Assembly (NCBI RefSeq): GCF_002077175.1
Contig: NZ_CP014943.1
Span: 930,001-994,000, forward strand
Length of the DNA stretch: 64,000 nucleotides
Direction: 5' to 3'
From: Colwellia sp. PAMC 21821
GTDB lineage: Bacteria > Pseudomonadota > Gammaproteobacteria > Enterobacterales > Alteromonadaceae
Position 1 is the first letter of the stretch, and each line of letters starts with the position of its first letter. The translations under genes were made by a program, and so were the position numbers. Below are positions 33,643-43,198 of this stretch, piece after piece. The notes under the pieces were generated by a model. The model saw nothing but the letters and a program-made list of their open reading frames with translations, made no database searches and was not told the DNA's origin.

Positions 33643-35337
33643 TTACATATTTGGGTAGTTAGGACCACCCGTTCCTTCTGGCGTTACCCACGTAATATTT
33701 TGTGCGGGGTCTTTGATATCACAGGCTTTACAATGTAGACAGTTCTGGCCGTTGATTTGAAAACGAGCCGAATCATTGTCAACAACGACTTCGTATACTC
33801 CCGCAGGACAATAGCGCAGAGCAGGCTCTCCATATTTTGGTAGATTACTATTTATTGGTATTTCGGTATCTTTTAACTGGAGATGGCAAGGCTGATCCTC
33901 ACCATGATTGGTATTTGATAAAAATACAGATGAGAGCTTATCAAAGCTCAATTTTCCATCAGGTTTGGAGTAATGAATAGGATGAAATTTACTAGCCAGT
34001 TTTAGTTGGGCATGATCGGGGGTATTATCACGTAAAGTGAAAGGCAATTTACCCTGAAAAATATTTTGATCAATAAAATTAAAACTACCACCTAAAATAG
34101 CGCCAAACTTGTGCATCGAGGGGCCAAAATTACGACTGCGATATAGTTCATCATAAAGCCAAGATGCTTTAAAAGTTTTTTTAAAATTGAATAATTCCTT
34201 TTCCGGCTTAATTCCACTTGCACGAGCAAACTCAAGTGCAGAAAAAACCTCTTCAGCAGCCAACATACCTGACTTCATTGCTGTGTGGCTGCCTTTTATT
34301 TTTGCAAAGTTTAAAGTCCCAGCCTCGCATCCTATTATTATTCCACCTGGGAATGTCATCTTAGGTAAGGCATTAAAGCCACCTTTAGCAATAGTTCTTG
34401 CACCATAGGAGACTCGCTTACCTCCTTCCAAGTATTCTTTTAATACAGGATGATGCTTCAACCGTTGAAATTCATCATATGGACTCAAATACGGGTTTTC
34501 ATAATTAAGATCGACAATCAGGCCTACAGCTACTTGATAGTTTTCAGTGTGATATAGAAAAAACCCACCACCAGTATTATCACTTTTAGGTAATCCGAAG
34601 CCATGCAACGGCCAACCAGAGCCATGAATTACTAGCCCTTCTTGATGCTTCTCTGCTGGAATGTCCCAAAGCTCTTTTAAACCGAGTGCGTAATGTTGCT
34701 CATTAGTATTTTCATCTAAATTAAATTTAGCATAAAGCTCTTTGCCTAAATGCCCACGACAACCTTCGCTGAATAATGTGTATTGAGCATGAAGTTCAAT
34801 ACCTGCCATATAGCTACTTTTTCGCTCACCATTTTCACTGACCCCCATTTCACCTGTAGCAATACCTTTTACACTGCCATCATTGTGAAATAGAATTTCT
34901 GAGGCAGCAAAGCCTGGAAAAATTTCTACACCTAACCCTTCAGCTTGTTCTGCCAACCATCGACAAACATTACCTAAGCTCACAATGTAGTTGCTATCCT
35001 CACTATTAAAGGTGTTATGCATGGTTTTTGGTATAAAATGGTTAGAAAGCTTGATTGATTTACTTTCATTAGTTAAAAGATATAGTTGATCTTCCTTTAC
35101 TGGAATATGTAAAGGCGCCCCTCTTTCTTTCCAATCTGGGAATAGCTCGTTCAATGCTCTAGGTTCCAGTATTGCACCAGAAAGGATATGTGCACCTACT
35201 TCTGAGCCTTTCTCAACCACACAAACAGTTAACTCTTGCTTAGCAGCTTGAGCCTGTTGCATCAAACGACAAGCAGCAGACAACCCTGCGGGGCCTGCTC
35301 CAACAATAACAACGTCAAATTTCATTGACTCACGCAT
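33643..35337 (-). CDS. Electron-transfer flavoprotein-ubiquinone oxidoreductase
   Basis: About 564 residues from the ATG at 35337 (GAGG eight bases upstream). FAD-binding VVIVGAGPAGLSAACRL, then EKGSEVGAHILSGAILEPRA, GCEAGTLNFAKIKGSHTAMK, and a C-terminal 4Fe-4S cluster with Cys in YCPAGVYEV, CLHCKACDIKDP. It passes electrons from reduced ETF into the quinone pool at the inner membrane. The chromosomal association with etfBA and beta-oxidation genes supports a dedicated electron outlet for this pathway. Confidence 0.95.
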   Translation of the reverse strand: MRESMKFDVVIVGAGPAGLSAACRLMQQAQAAKQELTVCVVEKGSEVGAHILSGAILEPRALNELFPDWKERGAPLHIPVKEDQLYLLTNESKSIKLSNHFIPKTMHNTFNSEDSNYIVSLGNVCRWLAEQAEGLGVEIFPGFAASEILFHNDGSVKGIATGEMGVSENGERKSSYMAGIELHAQYTLFSEGCRGHLGKELYAKFNLDENTNEQHYALGLKELWDIPAEKHQEGLVIHGSGWPLHGFGLPKSDNTGGGFFLYHTENYQVAVGLIVDLNYENPYLSPYDEFQRLKHHPVLKEYLEGGKRVSYGARTIAKGGFNALPKMTFPGGIIIGCEAGTLNFAKIKGSHTAMKSGMLAAEEVFSALEFARASGIKPEKELFNFKKTFKASWLYDELYRSRNFGPSMHKFGAILGGSFNFIDQNIFQGKLPFTLRDNTPDHAQLKLASKFHPIHYSKPDGKLSFDKLSSVFLSNTNHGEDQPCHLQLKDTEIPINSNLPKYGEPALRYCPAGVYEVVVDNDSARFQINGQNCLHCKACDIKDPAQNITWVTPEGTGGPNYPNM

Positions 35338-35407
35338 TGTTCTACCTCTTATAAAAAATCCCAATCGTAAGTTGTCTACTAAATTAGAACGAAAGGGACA
35401 AAGGGTT

Positions 35408-35510
35408 AGGTTTTGCTGCTAAGACAAGCAAAACGTTAAATAAATTAGTAACTAAGCTATGGTCTGCTACTTTGAACATCAATGCATCTTTATCTTTGTC
35501 CTTGGCAACG
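35408..35510 (-). pseudogene. Remnant of an etfA 3' end
   Basis: Translating the minus strand gives VAKDKDKDALMFKVADHSL, then VTNLFNVLLVLAAKP. This aligns with the last part of the intact EtfA 200 bp upstream ([34 protein letters not shown]). The rest of the gene is absent and there is no start. It is a decayed duplicate between etfA and the oxidoreductase gene, probably the scar of a recombination that replaced an older etf copy. Confidence 0.75.
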
Positions 35511-35598
35511 GTAAATGAACAACGCCTTGGATTGACACATTGGTATATTTTAAATAAAAAACCATTTATGCTTTTTTAAACTACTAAAAAATAAGAGA

Positions 35599-36531
35599 TT
35601 AAAGCTTCGCTGCTAACTCAGGTAATATCTCAAATAAATCGGCAACCAAGCCATAGTCTGCTACTTGAAAAATAGGTGCTTCTTCGTCTTTATTAATAGC
35701 AACAATTATTTTTGAATCTTTCATGCCTGCAAGATGTTGAATAGCACCAGATATACCTACAGCAATATAGAGGTCTGGCGCGACTATTTTTCCGGTTTGA
35801 CCAACTTGCATGTCATTTGCAACATAGCCTGCATCCACTGCAGCACGAGATGCTCCAACAGCACCATTTAGCTTATCAGCTACAGCTTCAAGTAAAGAGA
35901 AGTTATCTCCATTAGCCATACCTCGACCACCTGAGACAATAACTTTGGCATCTGTTAACTCTGGTCGATCACTTTCGCATAATTGTTCGGAAACAAAAGT
36001 TGAGTATTCATTAGATATAATCACGTCAATGGCTTCAATATCTGCAACACCGTCATCAACCTCCTTTGCGGCATCAAAAGCAGTAGTTCGAACGGTGATG
36101 ACTTTTATGGGATCCAAAGATTTTACTTTTGCAATGGCATTACCAGCATAAACAGGACGAGAAAATATATCAGCACTGTCTATATGTGTAATATCAGAAA
36201 TTTGAGCGACATCGAGCAAAGCTGCGATTCTCGGCATGAAGTTTTTACCTGACGAAGTTGCACACGTCATAATATGGCTATAACCATGTGCTATATTCAC
36301 GACTAATTGACTCAAATTTTCTGCCAATTGATGTCCATAGCTAGAATGGTCCGCCAATAACACTTTACTAACATTTGTTACAGCTGCAACTTTATTGGCG
36401 ACTGCTTCACAATTCAAACCTGCAACAAGTACATGGATGTCGTTACTAATTTCTGATGCTGCAGTAATGGTATTTAACGTAGCACTCTTTAATGTTTTGT
36501 TATCGTGTTCTGCAATGACTAGGATTTTCAT
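35599..36531 (-). CDS. etfA: Electron-transfer flavoprotein subunit alpha
   Basis: 310 residues. C-terminal FAD-binding block: [57 protein letters not shown] and [19 protein letters not shown]. With EtfB it takes electrons from the acyl-CoA dehydrogenases and hands them to the quinone oxidoreductase. The start overlaps the etfB stop by four bases. A remnant of a second etfA lies just downstream. Confidence 0.95.
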   Translation of the reverse strand: MKILVIAEHDNKTLKSATLNTITAASEISNDIHVLVAGLNCEAVANKVAAVTNVSKVLLADHSSYGHQLAENLSQLVVNIAHGYSHIMTCATSSGKNFMPRIAALLDVAQISDITHIDSADIFSRPVYAGNAIAKVKSLDPIKVITVRTTAFDAAKEVDDGVADIEAIDVIISNEYSTFVSEQLCESDRPELTDAKVIVSGGRGMANGDNFSLLEAVADKLNGAVGASRAAVDAGYVANDMQVGQTGKIVAPDLYIAVGISGAIQHLAGMKDSKIIVAINKDEEAPIFQVADYGLVADLFEILPELAAKL

Positions 36532-37280
36532 GAAATCACCTTAGCTTCAAACTTCAGCTTTTCTAATAAATCATCAACATTATTAACTTTAATACCTGCT
36601 TTTCGCTCTATTGGAGGCAGCATAGATAAAAGCTGAATATGCGATTTCATAACAACACCAAGCTCATCTGGAGTCGTTACTTCAAGAGGTTTACGCTTGG
36701 CTTTCATAATATTAGGAAGAGAAGCGTAGCGAGGCTCATTTAAACGTAAGTCAGTGGTAATAACAGCAGGAAGACTTAATCGTAATGTTTGCAAACCACC
36801 ATCTACTTCTCGGGTAACTTCTATACCGTCTTCTTTTACGTTAACTTCTGAAGCAAATGTAGCTTGTGGCATGTTGTTTAAAGCCGCTAACATTTGCCCT
36901 GTTTGATTATTGTCAGCATCAATTGATTGCTTACCTAAAATAGTTAGGCTAATTTGCTCTCTAATGATTATTTTACTCAGCAGCTTTGCAACATTTAATG
37001 GCTCCGTAGAATCTGCAGTCTCAATTAGTATACCGTTATCTGCACCTAGGGCTAAGGCTGTTCTTATTTGCTCCTGACAAGCTTTACTTCCAATACTGAC
37101 TACAGTAATTTTTGTGGCTATACCACGCTCTTTTAATCTAATTGCTTCTTCAACTGCAATTTCACAAAAGGGATTAATTGCCATTTTAATGTTATTTAAG
37201 TCGATGTCGGATCTATCAGGTTTTACTTTTGCTTTGATATTTGCATCGATAGTTCGCTTTACTGCGACTAATATATTCAT
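36528..37280 (-). CDS. etfB: Electron-transfer flavoprotein subunit beta
   Basis: 250 residues. Begins MNILVAVKRTIDANIKAKVK and contains the AMP-binding region with NPFCEIAVEEAIRLKERG, VRLALGADNG-like ALALGADNGILIE and LGKQSIDADNNQTGQMLAAL, and the acyl-CoA-dehydrogenase contact segment around LRLNEPRYASLPNIMKAKRK. First gene of the leftward operon etfBA, ETF-QO, paaF, paaH, paaJ, lysR. Confidence 0.95.
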   Translation of the reverse strand: MNILVAVKRTIDANIKAKVKPDRSDIDLNNIKMAINPFCEIAVEEAIRLKERGIATKITVVSIGSKACQEQIRTALALGADNGILIETADSTEPLNVAKLLSKIIIREQISLTILGKQSIDADNNQTGQMLAALNNMPQATFASEVNVKEDGIEVTREVDGGLQTLRLSLPAVITTDLRLNEPRYASLPNIMKAKRKPLEVTTPDELGVVMKSHIQLLSMLPPIERKAGIKVNNVDDLLEKLKFEAKVIS

Positions 37281-37728
37281 AAAAAAATCTACCGTTTATT
37301 TTTTGTTAGTGCTTATTTGTTAATTCATGCTGAGGTATATATTAAAAAGCAGCAAACGAAACGATTTCAACATCGCGTGAATTATTTTAAATAAAATTAT
37401 AAGTAAGAATAACAATGGTATTCGTGCAGTTTTATGGGAACTTTTTGCAGAAGGAAATTAATTCACTCAAAGGTAAAATTTTTTCGTTTGTGGTGCTATT
37501 TTGTTCTGTTCTAGAGTGCATGTGTCATTTACATAATAGTTTTGTAAATGTGTAAGCATTTTTCTTTAAATGTGAAGACATCTTTAAAAGTATAAAAATA
37601 GACTTATTCCATTTTTTGCATAATCGACTAATCAAAAATATAAATGTAAGTAAATAGAACAAATATATATTTTTAATTGAGTAGTTTTGACAAAAAATCA
37701 GCATGAAATTAGCATGGGAAGACACAAT
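37281..37728. promoter_or_regulatory. Divergent promoter region between etfB and the TonB receptor gene
   Basis: About 450 AT-rich bases with no gene. It must drive the etf-paa operon leftward and the receptor rightward, so it is a likely regulator-binding region. I could not single out an operator by eye. Confidence 0.4.
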
Positions 37729-40305
37729 ATGTATATCAAATTACGAGTTAGCACGCTGGCATTTTCAATAGCTGCCGCGTTAGGTTCAACAAGTACAAGC
37801 GCAGAAGAAACTGGCACGCCGGCTGAACAAAAGACAGAAAAAATAGAGCAAATAGTAGTTGTTGGATCTAGAGCTGCCCCTCGTTCAGTTGCAGACTCTC
37901 CGGTTCCTGTAGATTTGATCGGCGGAGATGAACTTAGCAAATCAGGATCAAGCGATATGCTTGATCAGTTAGTAAGTGTTGTTCCTTCATTTAATGTTCG
38001 TAGCCAACCTATTAGCGATGCAGCAACCTTTATTCGGCCAGTTAACTTAAGAGGGTTACCATCAGATAGCACATTGATTTTAGTGAATGGTAAGCGTCGC
38101 CATCGAGCTGCTGTTATTTCTTTCACAGGTGGTGGTATTAATGATGGCTCTCAAGGACCTGATATTTCAGTTATACCTAGCATTGCATTAAAACAGGTAG
38201 AAGTTTTACGTGATGGAGCAGCGGCACAATATGGTTCAGATGCGATTGCTGGCGTTATGAATTTCGTTCTTAAAGATGACTCATCAGGTGGCTCGATTGA
38301 AGCTAAATATGGAGAATATTATGAGGGTGATGGTGGAGCAACAACAGTTGCTGGTAATGTTGGTATGCCATTAACTAATGACGGTTTTGTTAATCTAAGT
38401 TTTCAAATCAAAAACGTTGATGATACTAGCCGAAGTGTACAATCTCAGGATGGTTTAGATGCTATTGCGACTGGTAATACTCATGTTCAACAACCAGCAA
38501 CTATTATTTGGGGTAACCCTGAGATTAAAGATGACATTACTCTTTTCGGAAACGTGGGTTTAGACTTAGGTAATGGTAAAGAATTTTATATGTTTGGTAA
38601 CTATTCTGATCGTGCAGTTAATGGTGGCTATTATTATCGTAGTCCGATCAATAAGGATGGCGTATTTACGAATGGTAATGATGAACTACTTATTGCTGAT
38701 TTAACTTCTGATATGAGTGGTAATTGCCCTGTAGTACCTCTCCCTAGTAGCGGGAATGTATTAGAAACACCTGCTTATTTGCAAGTAGCATCGAATCCTA
38801 ACTGTTTCTCTTTTCATGAAATTTATCCGGGGGGGTATACGCCAACATTAGGTGGTGATATTAATGATACGTCTTTAGTTATTGGAACTAAAGGGGAAAT
38901 CAAAGGTGGTTTTTTTGATGAAGCTTTCTATGATATCAGTGGTTCTTATGGCCGCAGTAAAGCAAACTTTATGTTGTCAAATGCTATTAATCCATCACTT
39001 GGGCCAGATACTCCGACATCATTTAATGTCGGTTCATACACACAATTAGAAAAAGCTTTTAATGCCGATTTAGTTCAATTGGTTGACATTGGTTTAGAAG
39101 AGGAAATGAATCTCGCTTTCGGTGTTGAATGGCGGGAAGATAGCTTCGAAATCACACCAGGCCAAAAGGAGTCATGGCAATCAGGTTCTTTGGCTAGTCA
39201 AGGCTTTGGGATCACTACAGCTCCAAGTGGATTTGCTGGATTCTCTCCAGAAAGCCAAGGTATATTTTCTCGTCGTAGCATTGCCCTTTTTGTTGATACA
39301 GAAGTGTATTTAACTGATGATTTTATGCTTGGCGCAGCAGTGCGTTATGAAGATTATTCCACTTTTGGAAGTACAACTAATTTTAAGCTATCAGGACTAT
39401 ATTCACTTTCTGACGAACTATCATTACGCGGATCGATGAGCACAGGTTTTAGAGCGCCAACGGTAGGGCAAGCTAATGTTATTAATACGACCACAACTAC
39501 AGATTCTAGTGGTAATTTGACTTCAGCAGGTTTATTCCCAGCATCAAATCCATTATCTAAATACTTTGGCGCTAAAGAATTAGTACCAGAAGATTCACAA
39601 AGTTATGCCTTCGGTCTTGTGTATGTAAGTGGTGATTTTTTCTTAACAGCTGATTATTACAACATTGAAGTAACTGATAGAGTAACTCAATCAAGCTCAT
39701 TTACAGTTGACACTGATGATTACGACGCACTAAGAGATTTAGGTGTAAATAATCCAGAGCAGTATTCACAGGTAAGATATTTTAGTAATGATTTTGATAC
39801 TACCACTCAAGGTATCGATTTAGTCGCAAACTATAGCTTAGAATTTTTAGAAGGTGATACTAAGTTTAGTCTCGCTTATAATTGGAATGACACTAAAGTA
39901 GATAAATTCAACTCTGACACAACAAATGAGTTGAAAATTAGACGACTTGAAGACGAGATGCCACACCATAAAGGTACATTTACTGTAGCCCAAACCTGGG
40001 ATAAAGTTAGCATGTTTGTTCGAGCAAACGTGTACGGTTCTTTCTATGCGGTTCATGCAGATGGCTGGGGTGGTAGACGAGAAGCTGATGCTTCGGTAAC
40101 TCTTGATGCAGAATTAAGCTACTTTGTTACTGATGCGTTATCACTTAGTATTGGCGCAAGTAATCTATTTGATAATGAGCCTGAAAAAGTTGATGGTAAT
40201 TTTGAAGATTACTGGTGGAAAAACTACGGTGGTAAGTACTTTGAAAATAGCCCGTTCGATTTTAATGGCGGTTATTACTATGTAAAAGCAAGTTATAACT
40301 TTTAA
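37729..40305 (+). CDS. TonB-dependent outer-membrane receptor
   Basis: 858 residues from the ATG at 37729 (GGAAGA seven bases upstream); the frame is open 42 bases further. Signal peptide MYIKLRVSTLAFSIAAALGS ending near TSAEE. TonB-box-like EQIVVVGSR, plug domain with RGLPSDSTLILVNGKRRHRA and VEVLRDGAAAQYGSDAIAG, then a beta-barrel ending in YYYVKASYNF with the terminal Phe typical of outer-membrane proteins. It imports an unknown ligand using TonB energy. Its divergent placement from the etf-paa operon suggests it brings in the substrate degraded by the island, which is inference. Confidence 0.93.
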   Translation: MYIKLRVSTLAFSIAAALGSTSTSAEETGTPAEQKTEKIEQIVVVGSRAAPRSVADSPVPVDLIGGDELSKSGSSDMLDQLVSVVPSFNVRSQPISDAATFIRPVNLRGLPSDSTLILVNGKRRHRAAVISFTGGGINDGSQGPDISVIPSIALKQVEVLRDGAAAQYGSDAIAGVMNFVLKDDSSGGSIEAKYGEYYEGDGGATTVAGNVGMPLTNDGFVNLSFQIKNVDDTSRSVQSQDGLDAIATGNTHVQQPATIIWGNPEIKDDITLFGNVGLDLGNGKEFYMFGNYSDRAVNGGYYYRSPINKDGVFTNGNDELLIADLTSDMSGNCPVVPLPSSGNVLETPAYLQVASNPNCFSFHEIYPGGYTPTLGGDINDTSLVIGTKGEIKGGFFDEAFYDISGSYGRSKANFMLSNAINPSLGPDTPTSFNVGSYTQLEKAFNADLVQLVDIGLEEEMNLAFGVEWREDSFEITPGQKESWQSGSLASQGFGITTAPSGFAGFSPESQGIFSRRSIALFVDTEVYLTDDFMLGAAVRYEDYSTFGSTTNFKLSGLYSLSDELSLRGSMSTGFRAPTVGQANVINTTTTTDSSGNLTSAGLFPASNPLSKYFGAKELVPEDSQSYAFGLVYVSGDFFLTADYYNIEVTDRVTQSSSFTVDTDDYDALRDLGVNNPEQYSQVRYFSNDFDTTTQGIDLVANYSLEFLEGDTKFSLAYNWNDTKVDKFNSDTTNELKIRRLEDEMPHHKGTFTVAQTWDKVSMFVRANVYGSFYAVHADGWGGRREADASVTLDAELSYFVTDALSLSIGASNLFDNEPEKVDGNFEDYWWKNYGGKYFENSPFDFNGGYYYVKASYNF

Positions 40306-40323
40306 CCATTTAGTAATGAAAAT

Positions 40324-40356
40324 AAGCACTTTGGGGTTGTCTCATCGTGCTTTTTT
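40324..40356 (+). terminator. Rho-independent terminator after the TonB receptor gene
   Basis: AAGCAC (40324-40329) pairs with GTGCTT (40347-40352), followed by TTTT. A short stem with a 17-base loop, placed 18 bp after the stop codon. Confidence 0.6.
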
Positions 40357-40394
40357 AATAATTAAAATTTACCCCAAGTTAAAAGGACGGTGCT

Positions 40395-40784
40395 TTGAAG
40401 TTGCCTTCAGTGAAAACTCATATTCAAATCAGATATGCTGATTTAGATCCTCTAGAGCATGTATCAAATAATGTATATGGGCAATATTTTGAATTGGGAC
40501 GCATTGCTTGGTATGAAGCGATACTAAATAAATGTCCAGATACAAAAATACCAACTACAGTAGTCGTTAATGTCAATATTGATTTTATTTTAGAGGTAAG
40601 ACTTGATGATGTGGTGTATGTTACAACTACATGCACTAAGAAAGGTAATAAGAGCTTTCAATTAACCCAGGACTTATTCGCCAATGGAAGACTTGCCACT
40701 CATTCTACTATTGTAATGGTTGGTTTTAATAAAGTAACGCGTGAAACTTGCATCCCTCTGAGTAATTGGCAGCCATCTAAGTGA
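40395..40784 (+). CDS. Hot-dog-fold acyl-CoA thioesterase (YbgC/4-hydroxybenzoyl-CoA thioesterase-like)
   Basis: 129 residues starting at a TTG with AAAGGACGG just upstream. IRYADLDPLEHVSNNVYGQYF contains the Asp-x-x-x-H-V-N-N-like motif of this family (here DPLEHVSNN), followed by FELGRIAWYEAI. It would hydrolyse an acyl-CoA and so recycle CoA when pathway intermediates accumulate. Separated from the receptor gene by a terminator, so it may have its own promoter. Confidence 0.82.
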   Translation: MKLPSVKTHIQIRYADLDPLEHVSNNVYGQYFELGRIAWYEAILNKCPDTKIPTTVVVNVNIDFILEVRLDDVVYVTTTCTKKGNKSFQLTQDLFANGRLATHSTIVMVGFNKVTRETCIPLSNWQPSK

Positions 40785-40995
40785 GAAAAATCTGTAGATG
40801 TAAAAATATAACCTTTACCCATGTAAGTTTATTTATTGAAATCACAACATTAAATATATTGAGCTAAATTCGATGAGTTTAATTTATTGTAACACCAGAA
40901 GTAACACTAAGGGTTCGATATTGAAAATAAAGACAATAAAAACATACAGGTAAGATGCAAAGCTGAGTCAGGGAGGGGCCACCATTTCAACGATT

Positions 40996-41021
40996 AAAGA
41001 CGTCCTATGACGTCTTTTTTT
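40996..41021 (+). terminator. Rho-independent terminator downstream of the thioesterase gene
   Basis: AAAGACGTC-CTAT-GACGTCTTT, a perfect 9-bp stem (40996-41004 / 41009-41017) followed by four more T. It lies 210 bp after the thioesterase stop codon, so it may end a longer 3' region or a separate short RNA that contains GATGCAAAGCTGAG. Confidence 0.8.
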
Positions 41022-41548
41022 ATGCCTAAAATCCTATAATTCTGCATATTTACAAAAACTCTATTTTAGATCTTAATAAAAATAAAGACGATGCATAAAG
41101 GTCAGCTCACATATCAAAGCGTCCCTTCACAGTTTCAATAACCTAACTAGATTAATACTGATTAATAATCGCAACAAAAGATGAGGTACAAGTTTATGCG
41201 TGTCTGTCACATTACTTCGGGCAGCCTGTTAAGCTGATGTTATTATTAAAGAGATACATTAACTTATTATTAACTTTCTAAACGGCATGCTTTTAAAGAA
41301 ATGAAAAAAAACTAAAAATAATTGTTAATTTATTTCTATTATTTACAAAAATAATAAAGGCAAAGATAAAATAAATTATTTAACTTAAAATACAGAAACA
41401 TACAGTTACAAAAAAGTTAGCTACAGCACAGATTTAGATATTTAAGGTGCATAATCACGTCTTTATTTTGTCTAAAAAACGGTCAAATATGCAAGCTAAA
41501 TAAATTAAATGACTTTGTCGTTTGCATTATAAATATTATCTTCTAGTA
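41022..41548. other. Gene-free AT-rich stretch
   Basis: No ORF, RNA or repeat could be supported on either strand between the terminator at 41021 and the candidate sRNA at 41549. Confidence 0.5.
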
Positions 41549-41685
41549 TTGTTGATGTTGGCAACAACACGAAGCAGGATGCTTGGTTATGGACGCTTCA
41601 GGATGAAGTAAGGTGGCTCGGAGCTACCACAAGGACGAATATAAAACAGGGAGTGTTGATCATGGATGATTTCCTCTGTTTTTCC
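41549..41685 (+). ncRNA. Candidate CsrA-sequestering small RNA (CsrB/RsmY-like)
   Basis: Seven GGA triplets fall within 90 bases (41577, 41591, 41601, 41620, 41633, 41650, 41664). Several sit in hairpin loops: AAGC-AGGAT-GCTT, CTTC-AGGAT-GAAG, GGTGGCT-CGG-AGCTACC and ATC-ATGG-ATGAT. CsrB/RsmY RNAs present GGA in loops to bind the translational regulator CsrA/RsmA. The 3' end is terminator-like: AACAGGG pairs with CCTCTGTT before TTTCCC. No TGTAAG-N6-CTTACA activator box was found upstream, and no CsrA gene is nearby. Confidence 0.5.
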
Positions 41686-42004
41686 CTCTTGCTTTACGCT
41701 AATTTTAGCTGGAAAAGTTATCGAGTCCATAGTGGCTTATATAAACTTTTTAAACTTCTATTAGGGTAATATAATTACTATAAAAATATTATCTGAGGCA
41801 TATTTAAGATTTTGCCTCGGTGATAACCGCTAATACTTCACCAATTTAAAGCTAAATAACAGCTCTGGCATCAAGAAATACAGATAAAAAGGTACTATTA
41901 ATCCCAAAGTAACAAATCAACAAAGTACTAGAACTCGTTTGTCGACAGACCAACGAATTGCTTTGAAGCTAGTGTTTATTACTCCAAAGCAATGAAAAGC
42001 TAAG
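41686..42004. other. Gene-free stretch between the candidate sRNA and aroC
   Basis: Nothing recognisable on either strand. It is the 3' flank of aroC, which is read leftward, and of the candidate sRNA, read rightward. Confidence 0.5.
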
Positions 42005-43096
42005 TTAGCCTTCGATATCTGGCGTTTGACAAACTACATCCATATTCTGCGCACGATGTCTTAAGTAATGATCCATTAAGGTTAAGGCTAACATGGCTTC
42101 GGCAATAGGCACGGCACGAATACCAACACAAGGGTCATGGCGACCTTTGGTCACTATATCGGCAGACTTACCCGCAAGATCAACGGTTTTGCCACTCACA
42201 CCAATACTAGAAGTCGGCTTTAATGCAATTGACGCAACAATGGGTTGTCCTGAAGATATCCCCCCTAAAACACCACCAGCATGATTAGACGCAAAACCTT
42301 CTGGTGTTAACTCGTCTCTGTGCTGTGAGCCTTTTTGATTAACCACGCCAAAGCCATCTCCAACTTCTACCGCTTTTACCGCATTAATTCCCATTAACGC
42401 ATGTGCAATATCAGCATCTAGGCGATCAAAAATAGGCTCACCTAAACCAACCGGCACATTATTCGCTACTACCATCAATTTAGCGCCGATGGAGTCTTTT
42501 TGGCGCATAATTCCACGTAATAACTCGTCTAACTGTTCAAGCTTATTAGCATCAGGAAAGAAAAATGGGTTCTCTTCAACAATGTTCCAATCTATATTTT
42601 CAGCACACACTTCACCAATTTGTGTCACGCAGGCTTGAATAGTGATACCAAATTTTTGTTTTAAATATTTTTTTGCTACCGCGCCTGCAGCAACGCGCAT
42701 CGCGGTTTCACGAGCCGAAGAACGACCGCCACCACGATAATCGCGAATGCCATACTTTTGCCAATATGTATAATCGGCATGACCTGGGCGAAATGTTTTC
42801 GCGATATCACCATAGTCTTGTGAACGTTGGTCCGTATTTTCAATTAATAAACCAATCGGTGTACCCGTAGTTTTACCTTCAAAAACACCTGACATTATTT
42901 TGACTTCGTCGGCTTCACGGCGCGCAGTAGTAAAACGAGAAGTGCCAGGTCGACGGCGATCAAGGTCATGCTGCAAGTCAGCCTCACAAAGTTCAAGGCC
43001 CGGAGGGCAACCATCAATTATGGCGCCTAAGCCTAAACCGTGGCTTTCGCCGAATGAAGTAACTGTAAATAACTTACCGAAAGTATTACCTGACAT
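42005..43096 (-). CDS. aroC: Chorismate synthase
   Basis: 363 residues. The three family signatures are present: [38 protein letters not shown] and [20 protein letters not shown]. It converts 5-enolpyruvylshikimate-3-phosphate to chorismate with reduced FMN, the last common step of aromatic amino-acid synthesis. It lies 102 bp downstream of prmB, a pairing common in gammaproteobacteria. Confidence 0.98.
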   Translation of the reverse strand: MSGNTFGKLFTVTSFGESHGLGLGAIIDGCPPGLELCEADLQHDLDRRRPGTSRFTTARREADEVKIMSGVFEGKTTGTPIGLLIENTDQRSQDYGDIAKTFRPGHADYTYWQKYGIRDYRGGGRSSARETAMRVAAGAVAKKYLKQKFGITIQACVTQIGEVCAENIDWNIVEENPFFFPDANKLEQLDELLRGIMRQKDSIGAKLMVVANNVPVGLGEPIFDRLDADIAHALMGINAVKAVEVGDGFGVVNQKGSQHRDELTPEGFASNHAGGVLGGISSGQPIVASIALKPTSSIGVSGKTVDLAGKSADIVTKGRHDPCVGIRAVPIAEAMLALTLMDHYLRHRAQNMDVVCQTPDIEG

Positions 43097-43198
43097 AATG
43101 AATATTACCCGTTAAAAATGATGCTATATCAATTATATAATTAATATTGATACCAGAGTACCCAACAGAAAACTTATCAGTCTGAAGGGTATTAATTA

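Noticed and set aside
40920..41021. A c-di-GMP riboswitch before the terminator at 40996
   Set aside because: GATGCAAAGCT and a G-rich stretch recall part of the GEMM consensus, but the first helix with its GAAA loop and the second ligand-binding half could not be found, and no gene follows on that strand.
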